NCBI GenBank assembly: GCA_036401335.1
Contig: DASWVC010000129.1
Span: 1 to 5,780, forward strand
Source of the DNA: DASWVC01 sp036401335
GTDB taxonomy: Bacteria; Verrucomicrobiota; Verrucomicrobiia; Chthoniobacterales; JAFAMB01
Direction: 5' to 3'
DNA: 5,780 bases
The position numbers were made by a program, and so were the translations under genes. The notes beneath the pieces are model-generated. The model ran no database searches. It had not been told where the DNA came from and saw only the letters and a program-made list of their open reading frames with translations. Positions 1-5,780 of this stretch are shown here, piece after piece. Positions within the stretch are counted from its first letter, which is position 1, and each line of letters begins with the position of its first letter.

Positions 1-1803
1 GGACCGCTCAAAGAGCAGTCCCGCCATGACCTTGGACCGCTCGGCCAAACGGTCGCATTCCGATTGGAACCGCACGCCGTTCAGGCTGGCAACCGCGGCC
101 GGCAAAAGCGCCGTGAGGGGCACCAACAACGCGGTGAGAACGGCATCTGCAGGTGCAAGCCACGCGTCCGGCATCCGACCGCACAGGCGAAAAAAGATTA
201 CCCCGAGGTCGAACACCACCAGCACGATGACCGCAAGCCCGAGCCAACGGGTCCACGCTTCGGTAAAATGCTGCATCCTGCCCATTTTGGCGCTGTTCGC
301 TTCGTGATGCCTTGCCTGGGTATCCAACCAGGATGCTTTCAGGTCACGCAGGCCGCGCTCCAGATCAGCCGCCACCCCCACCGCGCTACCCTCCGCTTGG
401 CGGACGATCGCCTGAAAAAGCCATTCGATGTTGCTCAGGTGGTCGGCGCGCGTCGCGTGACGAATGGTTGCCGGGATCGGCGGTCGACCGCTGCCGGCCA
501 TCGTCAAGAACGTCTGGGCGCGCAGCCGCTCGGCCAAGTAACGGTAGTTGATCCCTTTACCGTTGAAGTCGTGGTGATTGGCTTCTTCGGTCGACGCGAA
601 AATCACCACGAGAATCGCCAACTTCACCAGCGCCAGCGCAAAAAGCACCCCTTCCTTCCCCGGCCACTCACCCGTCAGCAGCAGGCGCAGCCCGGCGACC
701 GCAAAGAAGATCGCGATCACGGCCAGGGCGTAATTCACGAAGAAGGTTCCCCGGTAGGCGGTGTTGTAGTGCCGGGCAAGCGCCGAGGCACGTTTTTGGT
801 AAGGCTTGAGGGGGTCACGAATGGCCGCGGGAGGTGACGGACCGGAAGCCTCGGCCGGGTGCACCGGCCCCTCCTTCTCCGTGGATCCTCGTTCGCCGGG
901 CGGATCCTTGAAATACCCTTCAAACCATGCCCACCCCTTCTGCCGCACGCCGGCCAGCCAAGTGAGCCGGGGCGTTACGCCGAAGTAATCCCGAATCAGC
1001 ACCAGGGAATGATCGGCGCCGTGCGCTGACGGTGCGCCCGCGCTTGCTTTTGCCGCAGCTCGCACGGGGGGCGGAACAATGATTTGCTCGAGCAACCCGG
1101 CAAGCGCTTCACGCCAATGGGGCGTCAGGGTTGGAAGGTGCTCGTAAAAACCCTCGCCGTGGCGCAAAATGGCCACGTCGTCCAGCCCCGCTTCGGAGCC
1201 GAGCGGGAGCACCACCACCGGCATCCCCAGTTCCAGGCCGTTCCGAATCGTCTCGACCGTTCCTGCCGGCTTGGGCACAGCGGCAGGATCGTAGGCAGCC
1301 AACAGCAGGTCGCATTGCCGGAGCAGAAACGCCGCCTGGCTCCGATACGCCCGTGTGCGCACGTGCCGGCAAAACCCGGCCGCCTTCCCCGGCGAATCAT
1401 CGGCCAGGTAACGGCCATCCAATTCGGTCACCCCCCCTTCACAGGCAAGAACTTCCCGGTCAAAGAGCAATTGACTGGTCTCATCGAGCGTCGATCGAAA
1501 GGTAGAGCGGTTGAAAGGCAAAACCGCCGCCGATTGTCGCACCACGGAAGAAGCGGTCCCGGCAACCCGGAAACACCCGGCCGCGATCAGATCACTGCCC
1601 TCCGCGAGCCCCGTAGCCAGTCGCACGACCGGCGCCGCGGGCGCGTAGAAATGGTTTGCCTTGGCGGCGCCGGAGGCTACCACGTCCGCGATGTGCGCAT
1701 AGATTGCGGACAACCGCGTGGCCAGTTGGTTGCCGTCGGCTACAGCCCGTGCACCGGCAAAACCGATACGGATTACCAGCTTAGGCTTGTCGAGCTCAAC
1801 CAT
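1..1803 (-). CDS. SLOG-like Rossmann domain fused to SLATT-like multi-pass membrane module; putative signal-gated membrane effector (3' end cut by window edge)
   Basis: Reading the minus strand from ATG at 1803 gives 601 codons with no stop, continuing past base 1. Residues 8-20 form a first beta strand and glycine turn (LVIRIGFAGARA). Residues 62-75 (LATGLAEGSDLIAA) match the 'LAEGAD-R' motif of SLOG-like proteins. VLPF (94-97), LDG (128-130), CDLLLAAYD (164-172) and ETIRNGLELGMPVVVLPL (184-201) complete a Rossmann-like fold. Residues 240-335 are a Pro/Ala-rich linker. Four hydrophobic helices follow, at about 352-374, 385-403, 521-538 and 553-576. After each pair comes a charged signature: YRYLAERLRAQTFL (420-433) and FQSECDRLAERSKVMA (579-594). 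This resembles SLATT-type 2TM effectors that pair with SLOG sensors in proposed nucleotide-dependent conflict systems. The molecular role is inference. The usual GHR after the first strand is GAR here. An alternative in-frame ATG at 1866 would add 21 residues that look unrelated, so 1803 is preferred; no strong ribosome binding site precedes either. The C-terminus is probably nearly complete. Confidence 0.75.
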   Translation of the reverse strand, partial: MVELDKPKLVIRIGFAGARAVADGNQLATRLSAIYAHIADVVASGAAKANHFYAPAAPVVRLATGLAEGSDLIAAGCFRVAGTASSVVRQSAAVLPFNRSTFRSTLDETSQLLFDREVLACEGGVTELDGRYLADDSPGKAAGFCRHVRTRAYRSQAAFLLRQCDLLLAAYDPAAVPKPAGTVETIRNGLELGMPVVVLPLGSEAGLDDVAILRHGEGFYEHLPTLTPHWREALAGLLEQIIVPPPVRAAAKASAGAPSAHGADHSLVLIRDYFGVTPRLTWLAGVRQKGWAWFEGYFKDPPGERGSTEKEGPVHPAEASGPSPPAAIRDPLKPYQKRASALARHYNTAYRGTFFVNYALAVIAIFFAVAGLRLLLTGEWPGKEGVLFALALVKLAILVVIFASTEEANHHDFNGKGINYRYLAERLRAQTFLTMAGSGRPPIPATIRHATRADHLSNIEWLFQAIVRQAEGSAVGVAADLERGLRDLKASWLDTQARHHEANSAKMGRMQHFTEAWTRWLGLAVIVLVVFDLGVIFFRLCGRMPDAWLAPADAVLTALLVPLTALLPAAVASLNGVRFQSECDRLAERSKVMAGLLFERS

Positions 1804-1919
1804 TGATGAATCGCCGCCTGCCTGGGCTACAATGCGGCACAGGCGACCCCACGAGTAGAGCCCCATTCGATCAATTCCTCAAGCGCCTGGTTCGAAGCGG
1901 ACCGGTGGGCCAAAATACC

Positions 1920-2385
1920 GGTTGGCTGCCCGACCGTCCGCTCATCGTGGTGGCCGATGGCGGCGACGCCGCCCGGGCGTTTTTTGACCTGGTGCGCACG
2001 GCCGGATCCGTCGGCTTCAGCGGGCCACCGGCACGGCCGTGTGGTGGCGCGGGGGCAAGCCGCCCGTGACCCTTCGTTGGGGGCGGGTGGCGTGAACGGC
2101 CAGCGCCAATGGAACGATGTGGCCGCCGCGCGAACCACGCCGGTCCGGTTAGGCCTGTACTCCTTGGCGGCGCTCATCGTCCAACGTCAGCCCGACTGGC
2201 AGGGCATCTTTCGCCGCAGTGCCTGGCAGGCAAAGGCGCGGCTGACCTTTGCCGATCCCTTGGCCCAAGTGCGTCGCGCGCTCTGGCGACAGTTGGGTTT
2301 TTCGCGGTCCGAAGCCGCCGTCGAGAAACAAAAACCTACCCAAGAGTCATTCACGCACTTCGCAGAATGGCTCGCTTACGTCGCC
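1920..2385 (+). pseudogene. Decayed DDE transposase (IS701-like) remnant in three frames
   Basis: Three pieces of one transposase appear in order on the plus strand, each in a different frame. At 1923-2000 is WLPDRPLIVVADGGDAA and following residues, matching the block around a catalytic aspartate (VADGG/VADSS). At 2012-2092 is ATGTAVWWRGGKPPVTLRW, matching the TGTAVWYH-GLPPVPIRW block, ended by TGA at 2093. At 2089-2385 is GVNGQRQWNDVAAARTTPV, then LGLYSLAALIV, then LTFADPLAQVRRALWR, matching the C-terminal block. Stretches that normally separate these blocks are missing, so the gene has both frameshifts and internal deletions. The full family protein is roughly 400 residues or more. The last frame reads on to 2529, but what follows about 2385 is not transposase-like. 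It cannot encode an active enzyme. The family label comes from recalled motif similarity, not a search. Confidence 0.72.
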
Positions 2386-2406
2386 TGGAAATGGACAAAC
2401 TGGAGC

Positions 2407-2577
2407 TTAGACAAAGCCTTTTCTTCGTTTTGTTTGTTCTTCTTCGATTGCCTTGCGGAGGCCAAAGCGCCGTCGGAGGGTATGGAGCAGCCGGGGCAAG
2501 GTTTCGGGGTCGGCCCGGTTGCCGCGTAGCGCCTCGACGCCGAGCGGCACGCGGTGTGCGCCGGTGGCCACGGCCAT
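2407..2577 (-). pseudogene. Short transposase fragment (IS1634/IS4-like)
   Basis: A 56-codon frame on the minus strand runs from ATG at 2577 to TAA at 2407. Residues 10-40 contain VPLGVEALRGNRADPETLP and RRRFGL, resembling the 'PLxVEVFxGNTADPxTL ... LRERFGL' block of IS1634/IS4-type transposases. In a full transposase this block is followed by the VLVGDRGM segment. Here it ends abruptly after RFGLRKAI and continues as a short Lys/Glu-rich tail from AT-rich DNA. A TGA stop directly precedes the ATG, and no upstream transposase sequence is visible, so this is a truncated scrap, not a complete small gene. The match covers only about 35 residues, so the family call is moderate. Its orientation is opposite to the neighbouring relic, so it comes from a different element. 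Confidence 0.5.
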
Positions 2578-2618
2578 TCACCGGGCGCTTCCGGACCAAC
2601 CTTAACCCGGCACAACGT

Positions 2619-3851
2619 TCAATCCCTCGCCCGTTCCACAACCACCATGCAGACGTCGTCTTCGAAATCCTGCCGCGACGAGAAACGGCGAACGTCGTCC
2701 ATCACGGCGGAAAAGAGTTGCTCGGCGGGAAGGGTGCCGAAGCGTTGCAGGCTGGACAGCAGGGCGTTCTGTCCAAATTCCTTCCCCTCCGGCGAATCCA
2801 TTTCGTAAAGTCCGTCCGTGAAAAGCAGAAGGCGGTCGCTGGGATCCAGCGGGCAGGTGAACGCAGTGTAAGTAATGTCGTCGAACAGGCCTAGCCCCGG
2901 ACCAATCTTCGCCTTGTCGTCCGTAAGTGGTTCCACCGCATTCGCCGATCGCCGGATTCGAATGGGCAGCGGATGAGCCGCGTTAGCGAACTGCACCTCG
3001 GTCATCGCCGCGTCGACGATCATGTAAAAACCCGTCGCTACGAATGGTTCGTCCACCCGTTCAAGAATGGCGCGGAGGCGCAGGTTCAACGCCGTGAGGA
3101 AACGGCTGGCATTAAACATGATTGGCCGAAGTTCCTCAAGCAACGTTCGGATGATGGCCGTGACCAGTGCAGCCCGCAGTCCATGGCCCATGACATCGCA
3201 GATGAAGACGCCGGCCCGGGTGTCCGACAAGGGGAAAATGTCGAAGAAGTCGCCGCCCACCGCCGCTGCCGGCCGGTAGTAATGGGCGAAATGAAACGGG
3301 GGATGACCTGAAATGCCATAGCCCCCGACCGTTGGGTATTCGCGGGGCAGCAACGCAAGTTGAATTTCACGGGCCATCCGGAGGTCAGCTTCGAGCTGGG
3401 CGTTTCTGGCAGCCAATTCAGCCATTGTAAGCCGCAACTGGTTCCTTTCCGCCTCCAAGGCATCCTGCAAAACTTTGAGTGCAGTGAAGTCTTTATTAAT
3501 GCCGAAGATGCCGATGACATCGCCCCGGGAATTCCTGAGGGGCAGTTTGCTGGTGTAATCCCAGGTAACCCGGCCGTCTGGGTGAGTCAGTTTCTCGACC
3601 TTTCCAAGAAGAGGCTGACCCGTTTCCAGGATACGCCTTTCGTCCGCCGCGGTGTTCCTCGCCGTTTCTTCCGACCAGAAATCGAAGTCGGTTTTTCCCG
3701 TCAGATCGGCCGGATCGGCAACCCCCATGTATTCCGCCACCGCCCGGCTTGCACAGAAAAACCGGCCTTTGGTATCCTTGAAGTAAACCTGGTCCGGCGT
3801 GTTGGCCAGGAGGAACCGGAAAAGCTCCGGGCCGAGGGCAGGGTCATCCAT
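2619..3851 (-). CDS. PAS-domain SpoIIE/PP2C-type serine/threonine phosphatase (RsbU-like)
   Basis: This is a 410-residue soluble signalling phosphatase with no signal peptide or membrane segment. Residues 10-125 are a PAS sensor (DQVYFKDTKGRF at 20-31, GKTDFDFW at 52-59, PDGRVTWDYTSKLPL at 91-105). Residues 126-165 form a coiled-coil linker rich in Leu, Glu and Ala. The catalytic domain shows AREIQLALLP (160-169), VGGDFFD (198-204), CDVMGHG (218-224), NAAHPLPI (290-297), LLLFTDGLYE (341-350) and FEDDVCMVVV (396-405). These include the aspartates expected to bind the two metal ions. In characterised relatives such enzymes dephosphorylate anti-sigma-factor antagonists in partner-switching pathways. 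No anti-sigma factor or STAS antagonist lies in the window, so the substrate is unknown. The start at 3851 lets the PAS domain begin directly; no clear ribosome binding site is seen. It starts 33 nt after the nucleoside hydrolase stop, so co-transcription is plausible. IS debris lies just downstream. Confidence 0.92.
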   Translation of the reverse strand: MDDPALGPELFRFLLANTPDQVYFKDTKGRFFCASRAVAEYMGVADPADLTGKTDFDFWSEETARNTAADERRILETGQPLLGKVEKLTHPDGRVTWDYTSKLPLRNSRGDVIGIFGINKDFTALKVLQDALEAERNQLRLTMAELAARNAQLEADLRMAREIQLALLPREYPTVGGYGISGHPPFHFAHYYRPAAAVGGDFFDIFPLSDTRAGVFICDVMGHGLRAALVTAIIRTLLEELRPIMFNASRFLTALNLRLRAILERVDEPFVATGFYMIVDAAMTEVQFANAAHPLPIRIRRSANAVEPLTDDKAKIGPGLGLFDDITYTAFTCPLDPSDRLLLFTDGLYEMDSPEGKEFGQNALLSSLQRFGTLPAEQLFSAVMDDVRRFSSRQDFEDDVCMVVVERARD

Positions 3852-3884
3852 AGCAGCAGGGTCAGTCGCGGGGTGGGCAGCGGG

Positions 3885-5012
3885 CTAATCATCACCAACG
3901 TCGTGCGGCGGACAACGGAACTTCACCGGGACCGGACGCGTTAACAAATCGACGTAGAATGCATAAAAGGCAGCGTTGTTAAGTCCAAAAACCACCGTCG
4001 ATTGCTGCAACCATCCGATGGACTCATATGGGTAAGTATTGCCAGAGAAGACATTCGACTTTCCGTAATCTTTATCGAAATTACTATTTATGTCGACATG
4101 CAACTTTCTCGAGTCGGTGGCAAACTCCGGGTGAACAAAATAGGCCAGTGCAGTCGTGTCGTAGATGTAAGGAGGAGGGTTTGTTCCAATCGAAGAAGCA
4201 AAAGCCTGGGCAAAGAGCCTCGTAATGATGGTCTCCGGATGGCCGCTGACGATTTGATCAAACACTTGCTTGGTTAAGGGCAGCGTGTTGGTGCAGTCCA
4301 AAGGAATAATGACATGCGGCACCTTTGCCCGTAACACGATCTTGGTGGCCTCGGGATCGAACCACCAGTTGAATTCGGCCGAACCATTGAAAGCATTGCC
4401 GGGGACGTAAATCTGCCCGGCCATCGTGACAATCTGTTTCAGCAAAGGGACGATGGTCGGGTCTTTGCGGATCGCGAGGGCAACGTTGGTTGGCGGTGCG
4501 ATCTCCAGGATGGTGACTTCGTGGGGGTACCGGTGCGCCATTCTGATGATGAAATCGATGGCATCTTCCCTTGCCGGGCGTGTCCGCCTGGCAAACCCGT
4601 CGGGCGGGGCGGTCAAGTGAGCGGGATCTGGTTGCGGACTCGAGTAAGCACCAACGTAGGTCGAGGCTGGCCCAAATAATTGCTTTTCGAGAAGGTAGGA
4701 AAAGTAATCGTGCAGGAGAGGGTACTGGGCCCCAAGGTAAACCTTAACCCGGTCCTCAATGCCCAGGCGTTCAACGGCCTTCAGGCATTCGGCAGCTTCC
4801 TGGTCGCGCCATTCGTTGCCCGAGGCGATGGTAAACCCAAGCAGGTCAATGGTCCCGCTGGCGTAAAGCTGGGCCGCCATCACCGCTGCCTGGCCGTCGT
4901 CATAAATGGTGTTGAAATCGGTGTCAATAATGACCTTTGGCGGTTCGGCCAGGGCCACGCCTTTGGGAATGAAGCCGCAACAAACGGCGATCAGGAGGAT
5001 GAGGGATTTCAT
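3885..5012 (-). CDS. Exported nucleoside hydrolase (inosine/uridine-preferring family)
   Basis: This 375-residue protein belongs to the family that hydrolyses the N-glycosidic bond of ribonucleosides to base plus ribose. Residues 1-22 look like a Sec signal peptide: Lys2, a hydrophobic run, then VALA before Glu23. Action in the periplasm or outside the cell is therefore likely. The calcium/ribose site appears as IIDTDFNTIYDDGQA (28-42), with Asp30, Asp32, Asp38 and Asp39; the common form is DTDPGxDD, so this is a variant with a longer loop. EIAPPTNVALAI (170-181), MAGQIYVPGN (197-206) and AEFNWWFDPEA (212-222) match the conserved core. The late catalytic-site aspartate is probably Asp285 in YDTTALA. 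Family members are typically 300-380 residues. Cysteines at 11-12 do not make a good lipobox. No strong ribosome binding site precedes 5012. Substrate preference cannot be read from the sequence. It may serve nucleoside scavenging. Confidence 0.9.
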   Translation of the reverse strand: MKSLILLIAVCCGFIPKGVALAEPPKVIIDTDFNTIYDDGQAAVMAAQLYASGTIDLLGFTIASGNEWRDQEAAECLKAVERLGIEDRVKVYLGAQYPLLHDYFSYLLEKQLFGPASTYVGAYSSPQPDPAHLTAPPDGFARRTRPAREDAIDFIIRMAHRYPHEVTILEIAPPTNVALAIRKDPTIVPLLKQIVTMAGQIYVPGNAFNGSAEFNWWFDPEATKIVLRAKVPHVIIPLDCTNTLPLTKQVFDQIVSGHPETIITRLFAQAFASSIGTNPPPYIYDTTALAYFVHPEFATDSRKLHVDINSNFDKDYGKSNVFSGNTYPYESIGWLQQSTVVFGLNNAAFYAFYVDLLTRPVPVKFRCPPHDVGDD

Positions 5013-5099
5013 GGTATGGGAGCGGCCTGAAAACGGATGACCACGCCGGGTTAAGCCAAAACCGTTTCCGCGAATGAAGCGTTATGGGGGGTGCACGAC

Positions 5100-5130
5100 G
5101 GCGAGGGTTTTCTAAACCCCGGCCATCGCC
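5100..5130. repeat. Inverted repeat, bulged 11-bp stem
   Basis: GGGTTT (5105-5110) and AAACCC (5114-5119) pair perfectly around a 3-nt loop. An outer GGCGA (5100-5104) and TCGCC (5126-5130) extend the stem past a 6-nt one-sided bulge. It sits about 90 bases upstream of the nucleoside hydrolase start. No T-tract follows on either strand, so it is not a typical intrinsic terminator; it could be a protein-binding site or a leader RNA structure. Confidence 0.4.
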
Positions 5131-5214
5131 CACCTTCTACGCGAGAACCGGCTTCATTGACAAGCTTACTTTCCCCGAAAGGCCATGTTGCAACCCATCG
5201 AATCTGGCTTATGG

Positions 5215-5230
5215 CCTGTCTTACGACAGG
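5215..5230. repeat. Perfect 6-bp inverted repeat with TTAC loop
   Basis: CCTGTC (5215-5220) and GACAGG (5225-5230) pair perfectly around a 4-nt loop in the glgC/nucleoside hydrolase intergenic region. It is short enough to occur by chance in GC-rich DNA. No T-tract follows. Confidence 0.3.
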
Positions 5231-5292
5231 ATTGCAAGCCCCTGCCTGTCGAGGCGGTTGTGTTCTGCGCCGCCACATGCACGATCGGCCCC

Positions 5293-5321
5293 ACTGAGCG
5301 TTGGCAATGCCTACGCTCAGT
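5293..5321 (+). promoter_or_regulatory. Hairpin in the probable glgC leader
   Basis: ACTGAGCG (5293-5300) and CGCTCAGT (5314-5321) form a perfect 8-bp stem. Inside the 13-nt loop, GGC and GCC can pair around AAT to make a nested 3-bp stem. It ends 36 nt before the glgC ATG and has no following T-tract. It could be a 5' UTR structure or an operator palindrome for a dimeric regulator. Function is inferred from position only. Confidence 0.4.
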
Positions 5322-5357
5322 TACGTTTGAGTGAATGGACAACCCCAGAAGCGAGAC

Positions 5358-5780
5358 ATGAACCTGAAGACTCCACAGAGCAAGACCCTCGCCATTATTA
5401 TGGGCGGCGGCGCCGGCACCCGGCTTTTTCCGTTGACCAAGGAACGGTCCAAACCCGCCGTACCTTTGGGAGGCAAGTACCGTCTGGTCGACATCCCCAT
5501 CAGCAACTGCCTGAACAGCGGTTTTCGGCAGATCTTTGTGCTGACGCAGTTCAACAGTGCCTCGTTGCACCGGCACATCAACAACAGTTACAAGTTCGAC
5601 AACTTCAGCAAGAGCTTTGTCGAGATCCTGGCCGCCCAGCAAACCCCGGAGGGCGCCCGCTGGTACCAGGGCACCGCCGATGCCGTGCGCCAGAACCTGC
5701 GCGATTTCCTCAACCGGCCCTACGAACATTTCCTCATCCTCAGCGGCGACCAGCTCTACCGCATGGATTACCAGCACCTG
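5358..5780 (+). CDS. glgC: Glucose-1-phosphate adenylyltransferase, N-terminal part (cut by window edge)
   Basis: The first 141 codons of ADP-glucose pyrophosphorylase, which makes ADP-glucose from glucose-1-phosphate and ATP, the committing step of bacterial glycogen synthesis in the cytoplasm. The nucleotide-binding signature LAIIMGGGAGTRLFPLT spans residues 11-27. KPAVPLGGKYRLVDIPISN (32-50) follows, then WYQGTADAVRQ (102-112) and LSGDQLYRMDY (128-138), whose Asp131 is the expected metal-binding and catalytic residue. The wording (AAQQTPEG, FQ/YQGTADAVRQ) is closer to cyanobacterial/plant-type enzymes than to the enterobacterial one. Family length is about 420-440 residues, so roughly a third is present. 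ATG at 5358 is preceded only by a weak AG-rich stretch. A GTG at 5331, in frame right after a TGA, would add nine residues but is less likely. The frame is intact to the window end. Confidence 0.96.
   Translation, partial: MNLKTPQSKTLAIIMGGGAGTRLFPLTKERSKPAVPLGGKYRLVDIPISNCLNSGFRQIFVLTQFNSASLHRHINNSYKFDNFSKSFVEILAAQQTPEGARWYQGTADAVRQNLRDFLNRPYEHFLILSGDQLYRMDYQHL

Larger units (their letters stand above)
1920..2577. mobile_element. Insertion-sequence graveyard: relics of two different transposases
   Basis: This stretch lies between the putative membrane effector and the phosphatase and contains no intact gene. It holds a plus-strand IS701-like DDE transposase remnant followed by a short minus-strand scrap of another transposase; their 3' ends face each other about 20 bases apart. 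An AT-rich patch near 2410-2450 breaks the otherwise high GC. I found no convincing terminal inverted repeats or target-site duplication, so element boundaries are unknown. The outer limits given are those of recognisable protein similarity. Confidence 0.6.
5013..5357. other. Divergent intergenic region between nucleoside hydrolase and glgC
   Basis: These 345 bases separate two divergently transcribed genes and should contain both promoters. I see no convincing coding frame of its own and no tRNA-like or riboswitch-like structure that I recognise. A TTGACA hexamer lies at 5157-5162 on the plus strand but lacks a good -10 box at normal spacing. Three inverted repeats (listed separately) are the only clear structure. 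Confidence 0.6.

Noticed and set aside
64..837. 257-codon plus-strand open frame
   Set aside because: Antisense to the SLOG/membrane gene; composition is Arg/Gln/His/Gly-rich with no recognisable domain, while the minus strand gives coherent helices and motifs.
1084..1806. 240-codon plus-strand open frame
   Set aside because: Antisense to the N-terminal domain of the same minus-strand gene; low-complexity Arg/Gly/Gln content typical of GC-rich shadows.
1827..2177. 116-codon minus-strand open frame upstream of the effector gene
   Set aside because: Antisense to the transposase relic, whose plus-strand frames carry recognisable conserved blocks; no motif on the minus strand.
2578..2618. Terminator after the phosphatase gene
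   Set aside because: Only a 5-bp CCGGG/CCCGG match with a ~20-nt loop and no T-tract; too weak.
3360..3944. 194-codon plus-strand open frame
   Set aside because: Antisense to the PAS-phosphatase, whose motifs are unambiguous.
4976..4981. Lipobox in the nucleoside hydrolase signal peptide
   Set aside because: The residues before the cysteine pair at positions 11-12 are I-A-V, lacking the small residue expected at -1, whereas VALA before Glu23 is a good ordinary cleavage site.
5157..5162. TTGACA as a sigma-70 -35 box for glgC
   Set aside because: No acceptable -10 hexamer 16-18 bases downstream, and it lies about 195 bases before the start codon.
5166..5777. 203-codon minus-strand open frame
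   Set aside because: Covers glgC in antisense and part of the intergenic region; the plus strand clearly encodes GlgC.
1..5780. CRISPR array, tRNA or rRNA genes
   Set aside because: No regularly spaced repeats and no cloverleaf or rRNA-like sequence seen on either strand.

Overview
The window is GC-rich bacterial chromosomal DNA. The best taxonomic guess is Verrucomicrobiota or a neighbour in the PVC group. This rests on the style of the PAS-SpoIIE phosphatase, the cyanobacterial/plant-like GlgC start and the transposase types; it is inference, since no rRNA or other marker is present.

Layout from left to right. (1) 1-1803, minus strand: one uninterrupted 601-codon frame that runs off the left edge. 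It has an N-terminal Rossmann/SLOG-like nucleotide- or ligand-binding domain, a linker, and a C-terminal membrane module with two pairs of transmembrane helices resembling SLATT-type effectors. This is the most unusual gene here, and a candidate signal-gated membrane effector of the kind found in defence or conflict systems. (2) 1804-2618: no intact gene. It holds decayed mobile DNA: a plus-strand DDE transposase relic scattered over three reading frames with internal deletions, and a short minus-strand scrap of a second, unrelated transposase. (3) 2619-3851, minus: a soluble PAS-SpoIIE (PP2C-type) Ser/Thr phosphatase of the RsbU kind. (4) 3885-5012, minus: a nucleoside hydrolase with a signal peptide, 33 nt upstream of the phosphatase and in the same direction, so possibly co-transcribed. 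(5) 5013-5357: a divergent intergenic region with three small inverted repeats, one of them 36 nt before the next gene. (6) 5358 to the right edge, plus: the first 141 codons of glgC, glucose-1-phosphate adenylyltransferase for glycogen synthesis.

The picture is an accessory segment on the left (putative effector plus IS debris) abutting ordinary signalling and metabolic genes on the right. The nucleoside hydrolase and the phosphatase may form a two-gene unit. GlgC is divergently transcribed and metabolically separate. Many long frames antisense to the real genes exist only because of high GC, and they are left out.
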